This document shows, in pieces, positions 25,346 through 36,422 of a DNA stretch of 64,000 bases (positions within the stretch are counted from its first letter, which is position 1; every line of letters begins with the position of its first letter). Both the position numbers and the translations under genes were made by a program. The notes beneath the pieces were generated by a model that searched no databases, was not told the DNA's origin, and saw nothing but the letters and a program-made list of their open reading frames with translations. Origin of the DNA: Roseomonas sp. (lineage in GTDB: Bacteria > Pseudomonadota > Alphaproteobacteria > Acetobacterales > Acetobacteraceae); contig JADCFN010000051.1 in the NCBI GenBank assembly GCA_020249505.1, forward strand, positions 22,491 to 86,490, written 5' to 3'.

Positions 25346-26323
25346 TTACTGAACGCTTATCTTCGAGACCTGGATCACTTCGCGCCAGATCGGGACTTCG
25401 CGGGCAACACGGGCGCGCAGTTCCTCAGGCCCACCACCCACCACCGGGGCGCCGGCTTCTCGGTAGCGCTGCTGAACATCGGGCCGTTGGAGGGCCTTCA
25501 CCACCTCTCGCGCCAGCAGGGCCTGGATTGGGGCCGGGGTGGCGGCGGGGGCGAAAAGCGCCAGAAAAGTATCGGAATTGGCATCCTTGATGCCCAATTC
25601 TTCCTGGGTTGGAACATCGGGCAGATCAATCGCGCGCTTGGCGCCAGTTTGCACAATGGCGCGCAATTCGCCTGACCGAAGCTGCGCCATGACCGAACCT
25701 TGCGCCGCGCTGATCACCTGGGTGGTGCCGGCCAGGGCCGCTTGCGTTGCGGGTCCGGCGCCGCTGAAGGGCACATGCTGCATTTCAAACCCGGCGCGAA
25801 GCTTCAGCAATTCGCCGGCCAGATGCGGCGTGGTGCCGATCCCGGGGCTGGCATAGTTGAACTTATCGGGGCTGGCCTTGGCCTGGGTGATCAGGTCCTG
25901 CAGAGAGGCGATGCCGCCATTCGGGCGCACCGCCAGCACATTGGGCGAAGCGCCAAGCGTGCTGATGGGCGCGAAATCCCGGAAGGGGTCATAGGGTGGG
26001 TTGCGATAAAGGCTGGGGTTCACCACGAAGGCGCTGGAGGTTACCAGCAGCGTATAACCATCAGGCGCCGCGCGGGCGACATGGCCAATGCCGATATTGG
26101 CCCCGGCGCCGCCACGGTTTTCGATCACGACCGGCTTGCCCAAAGCCTCACTGAGTGGGGGGGCCAGGATTCGGGCCAGGATATCGGTGGCACCGCCCGG
26201 CGGAAAACTCACCGTCAGCGTGATGGCGCGTTCGGGAAAGGCAGCATGGGCAGGGCGGAGCGGCAGCAGCGCAGCGGTGGCGCCGGCCAAAAGCGCCGTG
26301 CGGCGGGTCATGTTGTGCGTCAT
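25346..26323 (-). CDS. tripartite tricarboxylate transporter (Bug) substrate receptor
   Basis: A 325-residue periplasmic receptor. The Tat/Sec-type signal has RR (MTHNMTRRTALLAGATAALL...). The mature protein has FPPGGATDILARILAPPLSEALG, VIENRGGAGANIGIGHVARAAPDGYTLL and FNYASPGIGTTPHLAGELLK, diagnostic of the Bug fold that binds carboxylates. No TctA or TctB membrane gene is present nearby, so it is an orphan receptor, a common state in Acetobacteraceae and Burkholderiales. It is convergent with TetR. Confidence 0.93.
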   Translation of the reverse strand: MTHNMTRRTALLAGATAALLPLRPAHAAFPERAITLTVSFPPGGATDILARILAPPLSEALGKPVVIENRGGAGANIGIGHVARAAPDGYTLLVTSSAFVVNPSLYRNPPYDPFRDFAPISTLGASPNVLAVRPNGGIASLQDLITQAKASPDKFNYASPGIGTTPHLAGELLKLRAGFEMQHVPFSGAGPATQAALAGTTQVISAAQGSVMAQLRSGELRAIVQTGAKRAIDLPDVPTQEELGIKDANSDTFLALFAPAATPAPIQALLAREVVKALQRPDVQQRYREAGAPVVGGGPEELRARVAREVPIWREVIQVSKISVQ

Positions 26324-26565
26324 GGGCCGGATGTTTCCTTTTGTCGTTTGGGCTTGAAACCCTTGGCTTGAAACCCTGCGTGTGGCGGGGAAGCACTGTC
26401 AAGCAGGTCAAGGCAAAAGGAATTTGTGCAATTCGTTCGAAAGCGGGCGGAAAATGACGCGCGCTCGGTTGCGGTGCGGTAAACCCTATGGTAACGCCCG
26501 GCCGCGTTCGGGAGGCTCTCCCGGCCCCTCGTCAATATCGCGCAAGAACAGGACCGGGATCACCC

Positions 26566-27171
26566 GTGGCTGCCACAGATCAAACCCTTGATAAGGCCTC
26601 GCCTTCGGCGCCAAGCGCTGTGGGCGTTTCCGCGCGCTACGCCAAGGCGCTGCTAGACCTTGCTGATGACAAGCGCGCGACCGATCCCGGCGCGGTGGAC
26701 CGTATCGGCACGGAGCTTGAAGCCCTTTTCGCGCTCTGCCGCGACAATGCCGATATGCATGGCTTCATCGCCGATCCGCGCTTCAATACCGCGATCCAGC
26801 GGGAGCGCATGTTCAAGGTGCTGGAAAGCGCCGGCATCACCGGTGAGGTGCGGAATCTGGTTGGCGTATTGATCGCCAATCGGCGCCTTTCGGCCCTGCC
26901 CGCCGTGGCGCAAGCCTTTGGTGCCCTGATTGCTGCCCGCCGCGGCCAGCAAACGGCTGAAGTCACCACCGCCCATGCGCTGACCGATACGCAGCGCGCT
27001 CAGATTGCAGCGCGGCTGACGGAAGCGGGCTATTCCAATGTTCGCCTGTCTGAGACAGTGGACAAATCCATCCTGGGTGGGCTGATCGTTCGGATCGGTT
27101 CCCGCCTTTACGACAATTCCATCAAATCCAAGTTGCAACGTTTGCAATACGCCATGAAGGGGGCTGCCTGA
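26566..27171 (+). CDS. atpH: ATP synthase F1, delta subunit
   Basis: A 201-residue stalk subunit that ties the F1 head to the b subunits. [16 protein letters not shown] and the C-terminal [25 protein letters not shown] are typical. The GTG at 26566 gives a near-normal length and has GGGA 6 nt before it; the frame continues upstream but extends into sequence without family similarity. It heads the F1 operon, 2 nt before atpA. The F0 genes are elsewhere, as usual in Alphaproteobacteria. Confidence 0.96.
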   Translation: MAATDQTLDKASPSAPSAVGVSARYAKALLDLADDKRATDPGAVDRIGTELEALFALCRDNADMHGFIADPRFNTAIQRERMFKVLESAGITGEVRNLVGVLIANRRLSALPAVAQAFGALIAARRGQQTAEVTTAHALTDTQRAQIAARLTEAGYSNVRLSETVDKSILGGLIVRIGSRLYDNSIKSKLQRLQYAMKGAA

Positions 27172-27173
27172 CC

Positions 27174-28706
27174 ATGGAAATCCGTCCGGCTGAAATTTCG
27201 GAAATCCTCAAGCAGCAGATCGCTGGCTTTGACGCTGAAGCGAATGTCGCTGAGGTCGGCACTGTGCTGACCGTGGGCGATGGCATCGCCCGGGTCTATG
27301 GCCTGCAGAATGTCATGGCCGGTGAGCTGGTGGATTTCCCAGCTTCCGGCGTGAAGGGCATGGCGCTGAACCTTGAAACCGACAATGTCGGCGTGGTGAT
27401 TTTCGGCTCTGACCTTACGGTGCGCGAAGGCGATACGGTCAGCCGTACCGGTGACATTGTTGACGTGCCCGTGGGCAAGGGCCTGCTGGGCCGCGTTGTG
27501 GATGGCCTTGGCAACCCCATTGACGGCAAGGGCCCGCTGACCGACGTGGTGCGCATGCGCGCTGAGGTGAAGGCGCCTGGCATCATTCCGCGCAAGTCCG
27601 TGCATGAACCGATGCAGACCGGCATCAAGGCGATTGACGCGCTGATCCCGATTGGCCGTGGCCAGCGTGAACTGATCATCGGTGACCGCCAGACCGGCAA
27701 GACCGCCGTTATCGTGGACACCATCATCAACCAGAAGACCATCAATGCTGGTGATGATGAATCGAAGAAGCTTTATTGCATCTACGTCGCCATCGGTCAG
27801 AAGCGCTCCACTGTCGCCCAGTTGGTGAAGACGCTGGAAGAACAGGGCGCGCTGCAATATTCCATCATTGTCGCCGCTACCGCTTCCGATCCGGCGCCGA
27901 TGCAGTTCCTGGCCCCCTATACGGGCTGCGCCATGGGTGAGTATTTCCGCGACAATGGCATGCATGCGGTCATTTTCTATGATGACCTTTCCAAGCAGGC
28001 GGTTGCCTATCGTCAGATGTCGCTGCTGCTGCGTCGTCCGCCAGGCCGCGAAGCCTATCCGGGTGACGTCTTCTATCTGCATTCGCGCCTGTTGGAGCGT
28101 GCGGCGAAGATGGGCGATGATGCCGGCAATGGTTCATTGACCGCGCTGCCCGTCATTGAAACCCAGGCGGGTGACGTTTCAGCCTATATTCCGACGAATG
28201 TGATTTCGATCACGGATGGTCAGATCTTCCTGGAAACGGAATTGTTCTTCAAGGGCATCCGCCCTGCCGTGAACGTTGGTCTTTCGGTGTCCCGCGTTGG
28301 TTCCGCCGCGCAGATCAAGGCGATGAAGCAGGTGGCCGGCAAGATCAAGTTGGAACTGGCGCAGTACCGCGAAATGGCGGCATTCGCTCAGTTCTCCTCG
28401 GATCTGGACGCTTCCACCCAGGCGCTGCTGGCGCGCGGCGCGCGTTTGACTGAGCTGCTGAAGCAGCCGCAGTTCAAGCCGGTTGCGGTTGAAGAACAGG
28501 TCATTGCGATTTTCGCTGGTACCCGTGGTTATCTGGATCGCCTGCCCTTGAACAAGGTGGGTGAATTCGAAAGCCGCCTGCTTGGTGAATTGAAGGCGAC
28601 CGCGCCGGATATCGTGACCAGCATCCGCAATGATCGTGAGATCAAAAAGGATACGGAAGCGAAGCTCGTTGCCTTCCTTGACAGCTTCGCCAAGTCCTTC
28701 GCCTGA
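27174..28706 (+). CDS. atpA: ATP synthase F1, alpha subunit
   Basis: A 510-residue non-catalytic nucleotide-binding subunit of the F1 head. The P loop [15 protein letters not shown] is near residues 170-184. [20 protein letters not shown] (the alpha/beta signature region) is near 363-382. It also carries the Arg finger of the catalytic interface in that stretch. Second gene of atpHAGDC, 25 nt before atpG. Confidence 0.99.
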   Translation: MEIRPAEISEILKQQIAGFDAEANVAEVGTVLTVGDGIARVYGLQNVMAGELVDFPASGVKGMALNLETDNVGVVIFGSDLTVREGDTVSRTGDIVDVPVGKGLLGRVVDGLGNPIDGKGPLTDVVRMRAEVKAPGIIPRKSVHEPMQTGIKAIDALIPIGRGQRELIIGDRQTGKTAVIVDTIINQKTINAGDDESKKLYCIYVAIGQKRSTVAQLVKTLEEQGALQYSIIVAATASDPAPMQFLAPYTGCAMGEYFRDNGMHAVIFYDDLSKQAVAYRQMSLLLRRPPGREAYPGDVFYLHSRLLERAAKMGDDAGNGSLTALPVIETQAGDVSAYIPTNVISITDGQIFLETELFFKGIRPAVNVGLSVSRVGSAAQIKAMKQVAGKIKLELAQYREMAAFAQFSSDLDASTQALLARGARLTELLKQPQFKPVAVEEQVIAIFAGTRGYLDRLPLNKVGEFESRLLGELKATAPDIVTSIRNDREIKKDTEAKLVAFLDSFAKSFA

Positions 28707-28731
28707 ATCGGGGCCTTCGGGAGAGTAATCA

Positions 28732-29604
28732 ATGCCCAGCCTGAAGAGCCTCCGCCTGCGGATCAATAGCGTGAAATCCACGCGCAAGATCACGCAGGCG
28801 ATGAAGATGGTGGCGGCGGCCAAGCTGCGCCGGGCGCAAAGCCAGGCTGAAGCTGCACGCCCCTATGCTGATCGCATGGAGCGGATGCTGGCATCCCTTG
28901 GTGCCTCGGTCGCTGGTTCGCCGGATGCGCCGAAGCTGCTGGTCGGTACCGGCGCGGATAAGGTGCATTTGCTGGTGGTGGTAACGGCCGAGCGCGGTCT
29001 TTGCGGTGGCTTCAACACCAATGTCGGCCGCTTCGCCCGCGCCCAGGTGCGCGCGCTGGAAGCCGAAGGCAAGACGGTGAAGATCATCACGGTTGGCCGT
29101 AAGGGTGCGGTCTATCTGAAGCGTGACTTCGCCAGTCGTTTCGTGATGGAATTCAGCTTCGCCAATAAGAAGCGTATCGGTTACGAAGATGCTTCCGAGG
29201 TCGCGGCCAAGATCAGCGAAATGCTGGATGCCGGCCAGTTCGATGTCTGCACGCTGATCTATAACCGCTTCCGGAATGTGATCAGCCAAACGCCGGTGGG
29301 CCAACAGCTTATCCCCGCGCCGCTGCCCGAAGTTTCGGCTGAAGGCGGCGCGCAATATGAATTCGAACCGGCTGAGGAAGAAATTCTCGCGCGGCTCTTG
29401 CCGCAGAACCTCGCCATTCAGATCTATCGTGCCCTGCTCGACAATGCGGCCGGCTTCTATGGCAGCCAGATGACTGCCATGGACAATGCCACGCGCAATG
29501 CGGGCGAGATGATCAATAAGCTTACGCTGAATTACAACCGCACACGTCAAGCGAACATCACCCGAGAGCTGATTGAAATCATCTCCGGCGCTGAAGCGCT
29601 TTAA
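28732..29604 (+). CDS. atpG: ATP synthase F1, gamma subunit
   Basis: A 290-residue central rotor shaft. The N-terminal coiled-coil strand begins [20 protein letters not shown] and the C-terminal one ends [20 protein letters not shown], with [16 protein letters not shown] before it. GGGAGAGTAATCA precedes the ATG. It is 15 nt before atpD. Confidence 0.98.
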   Translation: MPSLKSLRLRINSVKSTRKITQAMKMVAAAKLRRAQSQAEAARPYADRMERMLASLGASVAGSPDAPKLLVGTGADKVHLLVVVTAERGLCGGFNTNVGRFARAQVRALEAEGKTVKIITVGRKGAVYLKRDFASRFVMEFSFANKKRIGYEDASEVAAKISEMLDAGQFDVCTLIYNRFRNVISQTPVGQQLIPAPLPEVSAEGGAQYEFEPAEEEILARLLPQNLAIQIYRALLDNAAGFYGSQMTAMDNATRNAGEMINKLTLNYNRTRQANITRELIEIISGAEAL

Positions 29605-31047
<1,443 letters not shown>

Positions 31048-31052
31048 TCACC

Positions 31053-31463
31053 ATGGCGAGTTTCCAACTCGAACTCGTATCGCCGGAAAAGCTGCTGCTC
31101 TCCCGCGCGGTGGAGATGGTGGTATTCCCGGCAGCGGAAGGCGAAATGGGCGTGCTGGCTGGCCATGCGCCCATGATCGTGGCACTGCGCGGCGGCGTGA
31201 TTTCTGTCCGTGAGGGCGGCAAGGTGACGGAACAGCTTTTCGTGGCCGGTGGGTTTGCGGAAGTGGCTGCGGATCGCGTGACGATCCTTGCGGATGAGGC
31301 AACGCCGCTTGCCTCGCTATCCAAATCCGATGCTGAGGCTCGATTGGCGGAGGCTGAGGCGGCCTTTACTTCCGCTGCAAATGAAACGCCGGAAAAGCGC
31401 GAAGTTGCCATGGAGCGGTTGCTTGCCGCACGGGTGATGGTTGAAGCGGCGATGGCGGCCTGA
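31053..31463 (+). CDS. atpC: ATP synthase F1, epsilon subunit
   Basis: A 136-residue subunit whose beta-sandwich contacts the rotor and whose C-terminal helices inhibit hydrolysis. It begins MASFQLELVSPEKLLLS and carries FPAAEGEMGVLAGHAPMI, then two helices rich in Ala and Glu. Last gene of the F1 operon, followed by a clear terminator. Confidence 0.97.
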   Translation: MASFQLELVSPEKLLLSRAVEMVVFPAAEGEMGVLAGHAPMIVALRGGVISVREGGKVTEQLFVAGGFAEVAADRVTILADEATPLASLSKSDAEARLAEAEAAFTSAANETPEKREVAMERLLAARVMVEAAMAA

Positions 31464-31488
31464 AGGCCAACGCATTGTGACGTTTCGG

Positions 31489-31520
31489 CGGGCGGGTCTT
31501 GGATCCGCCCGTTTCTTTTT
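31489..31520 (+). terminator. intrinsic terminator of the atp operon
   Basis: CGGGCGG and CCGCCCG pair around a nine-base loop and are followed by TTTCTTTTT. It lies 25 bp after the atpC stop. Confidence 0.85.
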
Positions 31521-31628
31521 GGGGTAGGTTTCGTGCAACCCTGCCTTGAAACCGCCGCATCTTGGCACAAGAACATAGTCTGAATGGGTCGTTAAGGCCC
31601 CTCATGGCAAGGCGCTCGGGGTAGGTTC

Positions 31629-32489
31629 ATGAAGCATTGGCATATTGATGAGCTTGGTTGGGATCGCTTCGACCCTTCCAAGGTTGATCCTGAAATCGTG
31701 CCGCTGATCAAGGCTGCCGCGATGGTGGAACGCAATGCGGCGGATTACGTGACCTACCTCACGCGCGTTTTCGCCGATGATCCGGATTTCATCGCGGCTG
31801 TCGAACATTGGGGCGTGGAAGAAACCCAGCATGGCGATGCGCTGGGCCGTTGGGGCATGTTGGCTGATCCTGCTTGGGATTTCACGGCCGCGTTTGAACG
31901 CTATCGCGCTGGCTATAAAATTCAATTGGATGCGGAAGCTTCCATTCGTGGCAGCCGTACAGGCGAATTGATCGCGCGTTGCATGGTGGAAACCGGCACC
32001 AGCAGCTATTACACCGCCCTTGGTGAAGCCACCGAAGAACCCGCGCTGAAGCAGGTCTGCCGGCTGATCGCGGCCGATGAATACCGCCACTTCAAGCTGT
32101 TTTATGATCATATGAAGCGCTATCTGGCGCGCGAGAATCTCTCCTTCTCCAAGCGCCTGCGCGTGGCCTTGGGCCGCATTGGGGAGACAGAGGATGATGA
32201 ACTCGCCTTCGCCTTCCACAGCGCCAATGAAGCTGAGGGCACGCCTTACGACCATGAACGCTCCACCACCGCCTATATGGGGCGCGCGATTGGGTTTTAT
32301 CGCTTTAACCATATCGAACGCGGCATGGGGATGATCTTCAAGACCATCGGGCTTGCTCCGCGTGGGCGGATTTCTGACATGGCGGCCAAGGCTTCCTGGC
32401 GGCTGCTGCAATGGCGGCGGGACAAGTATCGCGCGGCGCTGGCGAAATACGCCGATGAAAACACGGTGCCTTTCAAGCGGGCGGCCTGA
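31629..32489 (+). CDS. ferritin-like diiron protein
   Basis: A 286-residue protein with a four-helix diiron fold. Metal ligands appear in pairs: ERNAADYVTYL (about residues 35-45), WGVEETQHGDALGRW with ExxH, ETGTSSYYTALGEATEE, and ADEYRHFKLFYDH with ExxH. The spacing resembles acyl-ACP desaturase- and rubrerythrin-like proteins rather than storage ferritins. A desaturase-like oxygenase role is inference; no partner reductase is adjacent. It stands alone after the atp terminator. Confidence 0.75.
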   Translation: MKHWHIDELGWDRFDPSKVDPEIVPLIKAAAMVERNAADYVTYLTRVFADDPDFIAAVEHWGVEETQHGDALGRWGMLADPAWDFTAAFERYRAGYKIQLDAEASIRGSRTGELIARCMVETGTSSYYTALGEATEEPALKQVCRLIAADEYRHFKLFYDHMKRYLARENLSFSKRLRVALGRIGETEDDELAFAFHSANEAEGTPYDHERSTTAYMGRAIGFYRFNHIERGMGMIFKTIGLAPRGRISDMAAKASWRLLQWRRDKYRAALAKYADENTVPFKRAA

Positions 32490-32560
32490 CCTGCTGGCAA
32501 TTCCGGCAGATAAAACGCGCGGCTGATGCATTCAGCATCTTGTCGGCAAGCGCAAAATAA

Positions 32561-33688
<1,128 letters not shown>

Positions 33689-33721
33689 AGCAGGCTTTGC
33701 GTTTTGGATCAGGTTTGATCG

Positions 33722-33755
33722 GGGCCGCCTGGGCATTCGGGCGGCCCTTTTTCTT
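33722..33755 (+). terminator. intrinsic terminator after ilvC
   Basis: GGGCCGCC and GGCGGCCC pair around a ten-base loop, followed by TTTTTCTT. It lies about 34 bp after ilvC and just before the SMR exporter gene, so the exporter needs its own promoter or read-through. Confidence 0.85.
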
Positions 33756-33766
33756 GGATGGAACAA

Positions 33767-34084
33767 ATGGCCTGGGCTTATCTTTTTCTCGCGGGGCTAT
33801 GTGAAATCGGCTGGCCGATTGGCCTCAAGCTTGGGTGGGCTGCAGGCGGGCTGCGCTACGGTTGGCTCGCCTTCGCCATTGCCTGCATTGTCGCGAGTGG
33901 CGGGTTGTTGCTGCTGGCGCTGCGGGAAATTCCTGTCGGTACCGCCTATGCCGTTTGGACTGGCATTGGCGCGGTGGGCGCCTTTCTGGTGGGCATTACG
34001 CTATTCGGCGATGCAAATACTGCGCTACGCTGGGCTTCCGTGGCGCTGATCACCGCGGGCATTATCGGGTTGAAATTGGCGTGA
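33767..34084 (+). CDS. small multidrug resistance exporter, SugE/Gdx-like
   Basis: A four-helix membrane protein of 105 residues. It has AWAYLFLAGLCEIGWPIGLKL with the central membrane Glu of SMR exporters, and AVWTGIGAVGAFLVG in helix III. The GW and GLKL residues fit the SugE/Gdx subgroup that exports guanidinium. No guanidine riboswitch motif is visible before it; the leader is the ilvC terminator. An ATG at 33758 is an alternative, three codons longer. Confidence 0.9.
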   Translation: MAWAYLFLAGLCEIGWPIGLKLGWAAGGLRYGWLAFAIACIVASGGLLLLALREIPVGTAYAVWTGIGAVGAFLVGITLFGDANTALRWASVALITAGIIGLKLA

Positions 34085-34154
34085 GGAGCATGTCTGAGCC
34101 AAGTGGCTTCACTTGGCGACTCGGGACATGCGACCAACTAAAGGAGAAGGCGAT

Positions 34155-35096
34155 ATGACCGATACTTCCCATATGATGGCTGCGGATACGGATTATCCGC
34201 GCGATTTCCTGGGCTATGGCGCCAATCCGCCCGACCCGAAATGGCCGAATGGCGCGAAGCTCGCGCTTTCCTTTGTACTGAATTACGAGGAAGGCGGAGA
34301 GAATACCGTGCTGAACGGCGATGCCGGCAGCGAATTGTATTTGCATGAAGTGCCGGGCGGGTCGCCCATATTGGGTGAACGTAATCGTACCGTGGAAAGC
34401 CAATTCGATTACGGCGCGCGCTCTGGTGTGTGGCGCATTCTGCGTGCCTTTGCTGCGCGCAAGCTGCCATTGACCGTCTATGGTGTGGGCCGCGCGCTGG
34501 AATTGAACCCAACGGTCACGCGCGCCTTCGCCGATGCGGGGCATGAGGTCGCATCCCATGCCTGGCGCTGGATTGATTATCACAGCGTGGATGAAGCGAC
34601 GGAGCGGGCGGAAATCGCGCGTTGCGTTGAAGTGATTGAACGCCTGACAGGAACGCGCCCGGTTGGTTGGTATACGGGGCGCATCAGCCCGAATACACGC
34701 CGCCTGGTCGCGGAACATGGTGGGTTCTTGTATGACTCGGATTCATATGCGGATGATCTGCCGTTTTACGTGACGGCAGCCGGCAAGCCGATGCTGATCA
34801 TTCCCTACACGCTCGACAATAACGATATGAAATATGCGGTGCCGCCTGGCTTCACTGCGCCCGATGGCTGGGAACAATATGTCACGGATTCGTTCGAGAC
34901 CTTGCTCGCGGAAGGTCGCGCCGGGGCGCCCAAAATGATGTCGGTTGGCTTGCATTGCCGGCTGATCGGCCGGCCAGGGCGTGCGGCGGCGCTGGCGCGG
35001 TTTCTGGATCGCGTGGCGGCGACACCGGATGTTTGGGTGTGTCGTCGCGCCGATATTGCGCGCCATTGGTGGGCGCAGCATCCGCCAAAAGCGTGA
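34155..35096 (+). CDS. PuuE-like polysaccharide deacetylase-family amidohydrolase
   Basis: A 313-residue NodB-homology protein. It has PNGAKLALSFVLNYEEGGE, the metal His pair in HEVASHAWRWIDYH (near residues 135-148) and RPVGWYTGRISPNTRR. This pattern fits the PuuE branch (allantoinase without a classic metal site) rather than chitin deacetylases. Other ureide amidohydrolases are possible. The start at 34155 has AAGGAGAAGG before it. It is 11 nt upstream of a cupin gene and probably shares its operon with it and the following receptor. Confidence 0.85.
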   Translation: MTDTSHMMAADTDYPRDFLGYGANPPDPKWPNGAKLALSFVLNYEEGGENTVLNGDAGSELYLHEVPGGSPILGERNRTVESQFDYGARSGVWRILRAFAARKLPLTVYGVGRALELNPTVTRAFADAGHEVASHAWRWIDYHSVDEATERAEIARCVEVIERLTGTRPVGWYTGRISPNTRRLVAEHGGFLYDSDSYADDLPFYVTAAGKPMLIIPYTLDNNDMKYAVPPGFTAPDGWEQYVTDSFETLLAEGRAGAPKMMSVGLHCRLIGRPGRAAALARFLDRVAATPDVWVCRRADIARHWWAQHPPKA

Positions 35097-35107
35097 AGGG
35101 AAACGCC

Positions 35108-35425
35108 ATGTCCTATCCTTTGGAAAAGCGCGAATTGATCGCCGAAGCGCCGGGGCTTCGCATGCAGATCCTCACTTTGGCGGCTGGGCAGGAAGTGCCT
35201 TGGCATTGGCATAGCGAAGTGACGGATACCTTCTGGTGCATGGATGGACCGATGGTGATTGAAATGCGCGCGCCGCGTGAAAGCGTGGAATTGGCGCCGG
35301 GCCAGATGCATGCGGTGCCTGCCAAACGCGCGCATCGCGTAACGGGGAAGGATGGTGGGCGCTGCCGCTTTGCCATTCTGCAAGGGGTTGGCACCTATGA
35401 TTTTCAGCCCGTAGGTGGTGTGTGA
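35108..35425 (+). CDS. small cupin-domain protein
   Basis: A 105-residue single cupin. The metal motif PWHWHSEVTDTFWCMDG holds two His and one Glu, and the second part is APGQMHAVPAKRAHRV. The function is unknown; many such proteins isomerise or bind small acids. It has GAAGGG before its ATG, follows the PuuE-like gene by 11 nt and overlaps an early start option of the receptor gene, so the three are likely co-transcribed. Confidence 0.85.
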   Translation: MSYPLEKRELIAEAPGLRMQILTLAAGQEVPWHWHSEVTDTFWCMDGPMVIEMRAPRESVELAPGQMHAVPAKRAHRVTGKDGGRCRFAILQGVGTYDFQPVGGV

Positions 35426-35454
35426 ATTTCAGACATAGAAGAAGGAAAAATCCC

Positions 35455-36420
35455 ATGTTGCAACGTCGTGCCCTATTCGCGCTGGCCGGAAGCGCGCTGG
35501 CTGCCCCTGCCCTGGCGCAAAGCCGTTATCCCTCGCGGCCCATTCGCGTGATTGTACCCTTCGCCGTCGGTGGCGTGATTGATGTGGTGGCGCGCATCGT
35601 GGCGGAGCCTCTGCCGCGCACCCTGGGCCAGCCTGTGGTTGTGGAAAATCAACCAGGTGCGGGCAGCACCATCGGTGCGCGGGCTGTCGCGCGCGCCGCG
35701 CCGGATGGGCATACGCTGTTGCTGAATGGTGCCGCGCATAGCGTCATTCCTGCGCTTTATCCTGATGCCGGTTTCGATTCGATCAATGATTTCATTCCGA
35801 TTTCAACGCTGGGCGATCAAAGCTTTCTGGTGGCGGTGCATCCATCGCTGCCAGTGCGTGATGTACCGCAGCTATTGGCATGGCTGCGTGACAAGCGCGG
35901 AGAAGCAACCTTCGCCACCACGGGTATTGGCGCTGCTTCACATCTGGCGGGCGAATTGCTGAAGAAGCTCGCCGGTGTGGATTTCACCATTGTGCAATAT
36001 CGCGGTACGCCAGCGGCGGTGACAGATTTCATGGCCGGACGCGTGGATTTTATGATTGATAGCCAAACCCTGCTGGCGCCGCTGGTGCGTGATGGCAAGG
36101 CGCGCGGCCTGGCGGTGACAACGCCGCGGCGTTCGCAATTGCTGCCGGAATTCCCGACACTTCAGGAAGCCGGCGTGGCAGGCTACGCGGCTTCATCCTG
36201 GCAGGCGCTTTATGCGCCGGCAGGCACACCAGCCGAGATCATCACCACACTTTCAACGGCAGTAATGGCAGCGCTGAATGATCCCGCCATTCGCCAGCGC
36301 TTCGCCGATGCCGGTATTGATCCCATGCCGAATGATCCCGCTGCCTCCGCGCGCTTCATTCGGGCCGAGACCGACAAATGGGTGCCGATCCTGCGCGCGA
36401 CAGGCGCGAAGCCTGGGTGA
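35455..36420 (+). CDS. tripartite tricarboxylate transporter (Bug) substrate receptor
   Basis: A 321-residue receptor with signal peptide MLQRRALFALAGSALAAPALA. The mature part begins SRYPSRPIRVIVPFAVGGVIDVVAR, with VVENQPGAGSTIGARAVARAAPDGHTLL and ATTGIGAASHLAGELLKK. AGAAGGAAA precedes the ATG at 35455. It is placed after a PuuE-like amidohydrolase and a cupin, which hints at a ureide or related acid as ligand. No transporter membrane genes nearby. Confidence 0.93.
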   Translation: MLQRRALFALAGSALAAPALAQSRYPSRPIRVIVPFAVGGVIDVVARIVAEPLPRTLGQPVVVENQPGAGSTIGARAVARAAPDGHTLLLNGAAHSVIPALYPDAGFDSINDFIPISTLGDQSFLVAVHPSLPVRDVPQLLAWLRDKRGEATFATTGIGAASHLAGELLKKLAGVDFTIVQYRGTPAAVTDFMAGRVDFMIDSQTLLAPLVRDGKARGLAVTTPRRSQLLPEFPTLQEAGVAGYAASSWQALYAPAGTPAEIITTLSTAVMAALNDPAIRQRFADAGIDPMPNDPAASARFIRAETDKWVPILRATGAKPG

Positions 36421-36422
36421 AT

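Noticed and set aside
26330..26565. Search for a clear promoter of the atp operon
   Set aside because: No convincing -35/-10 pair with 16-18 bp spacing was found, so none is reported.
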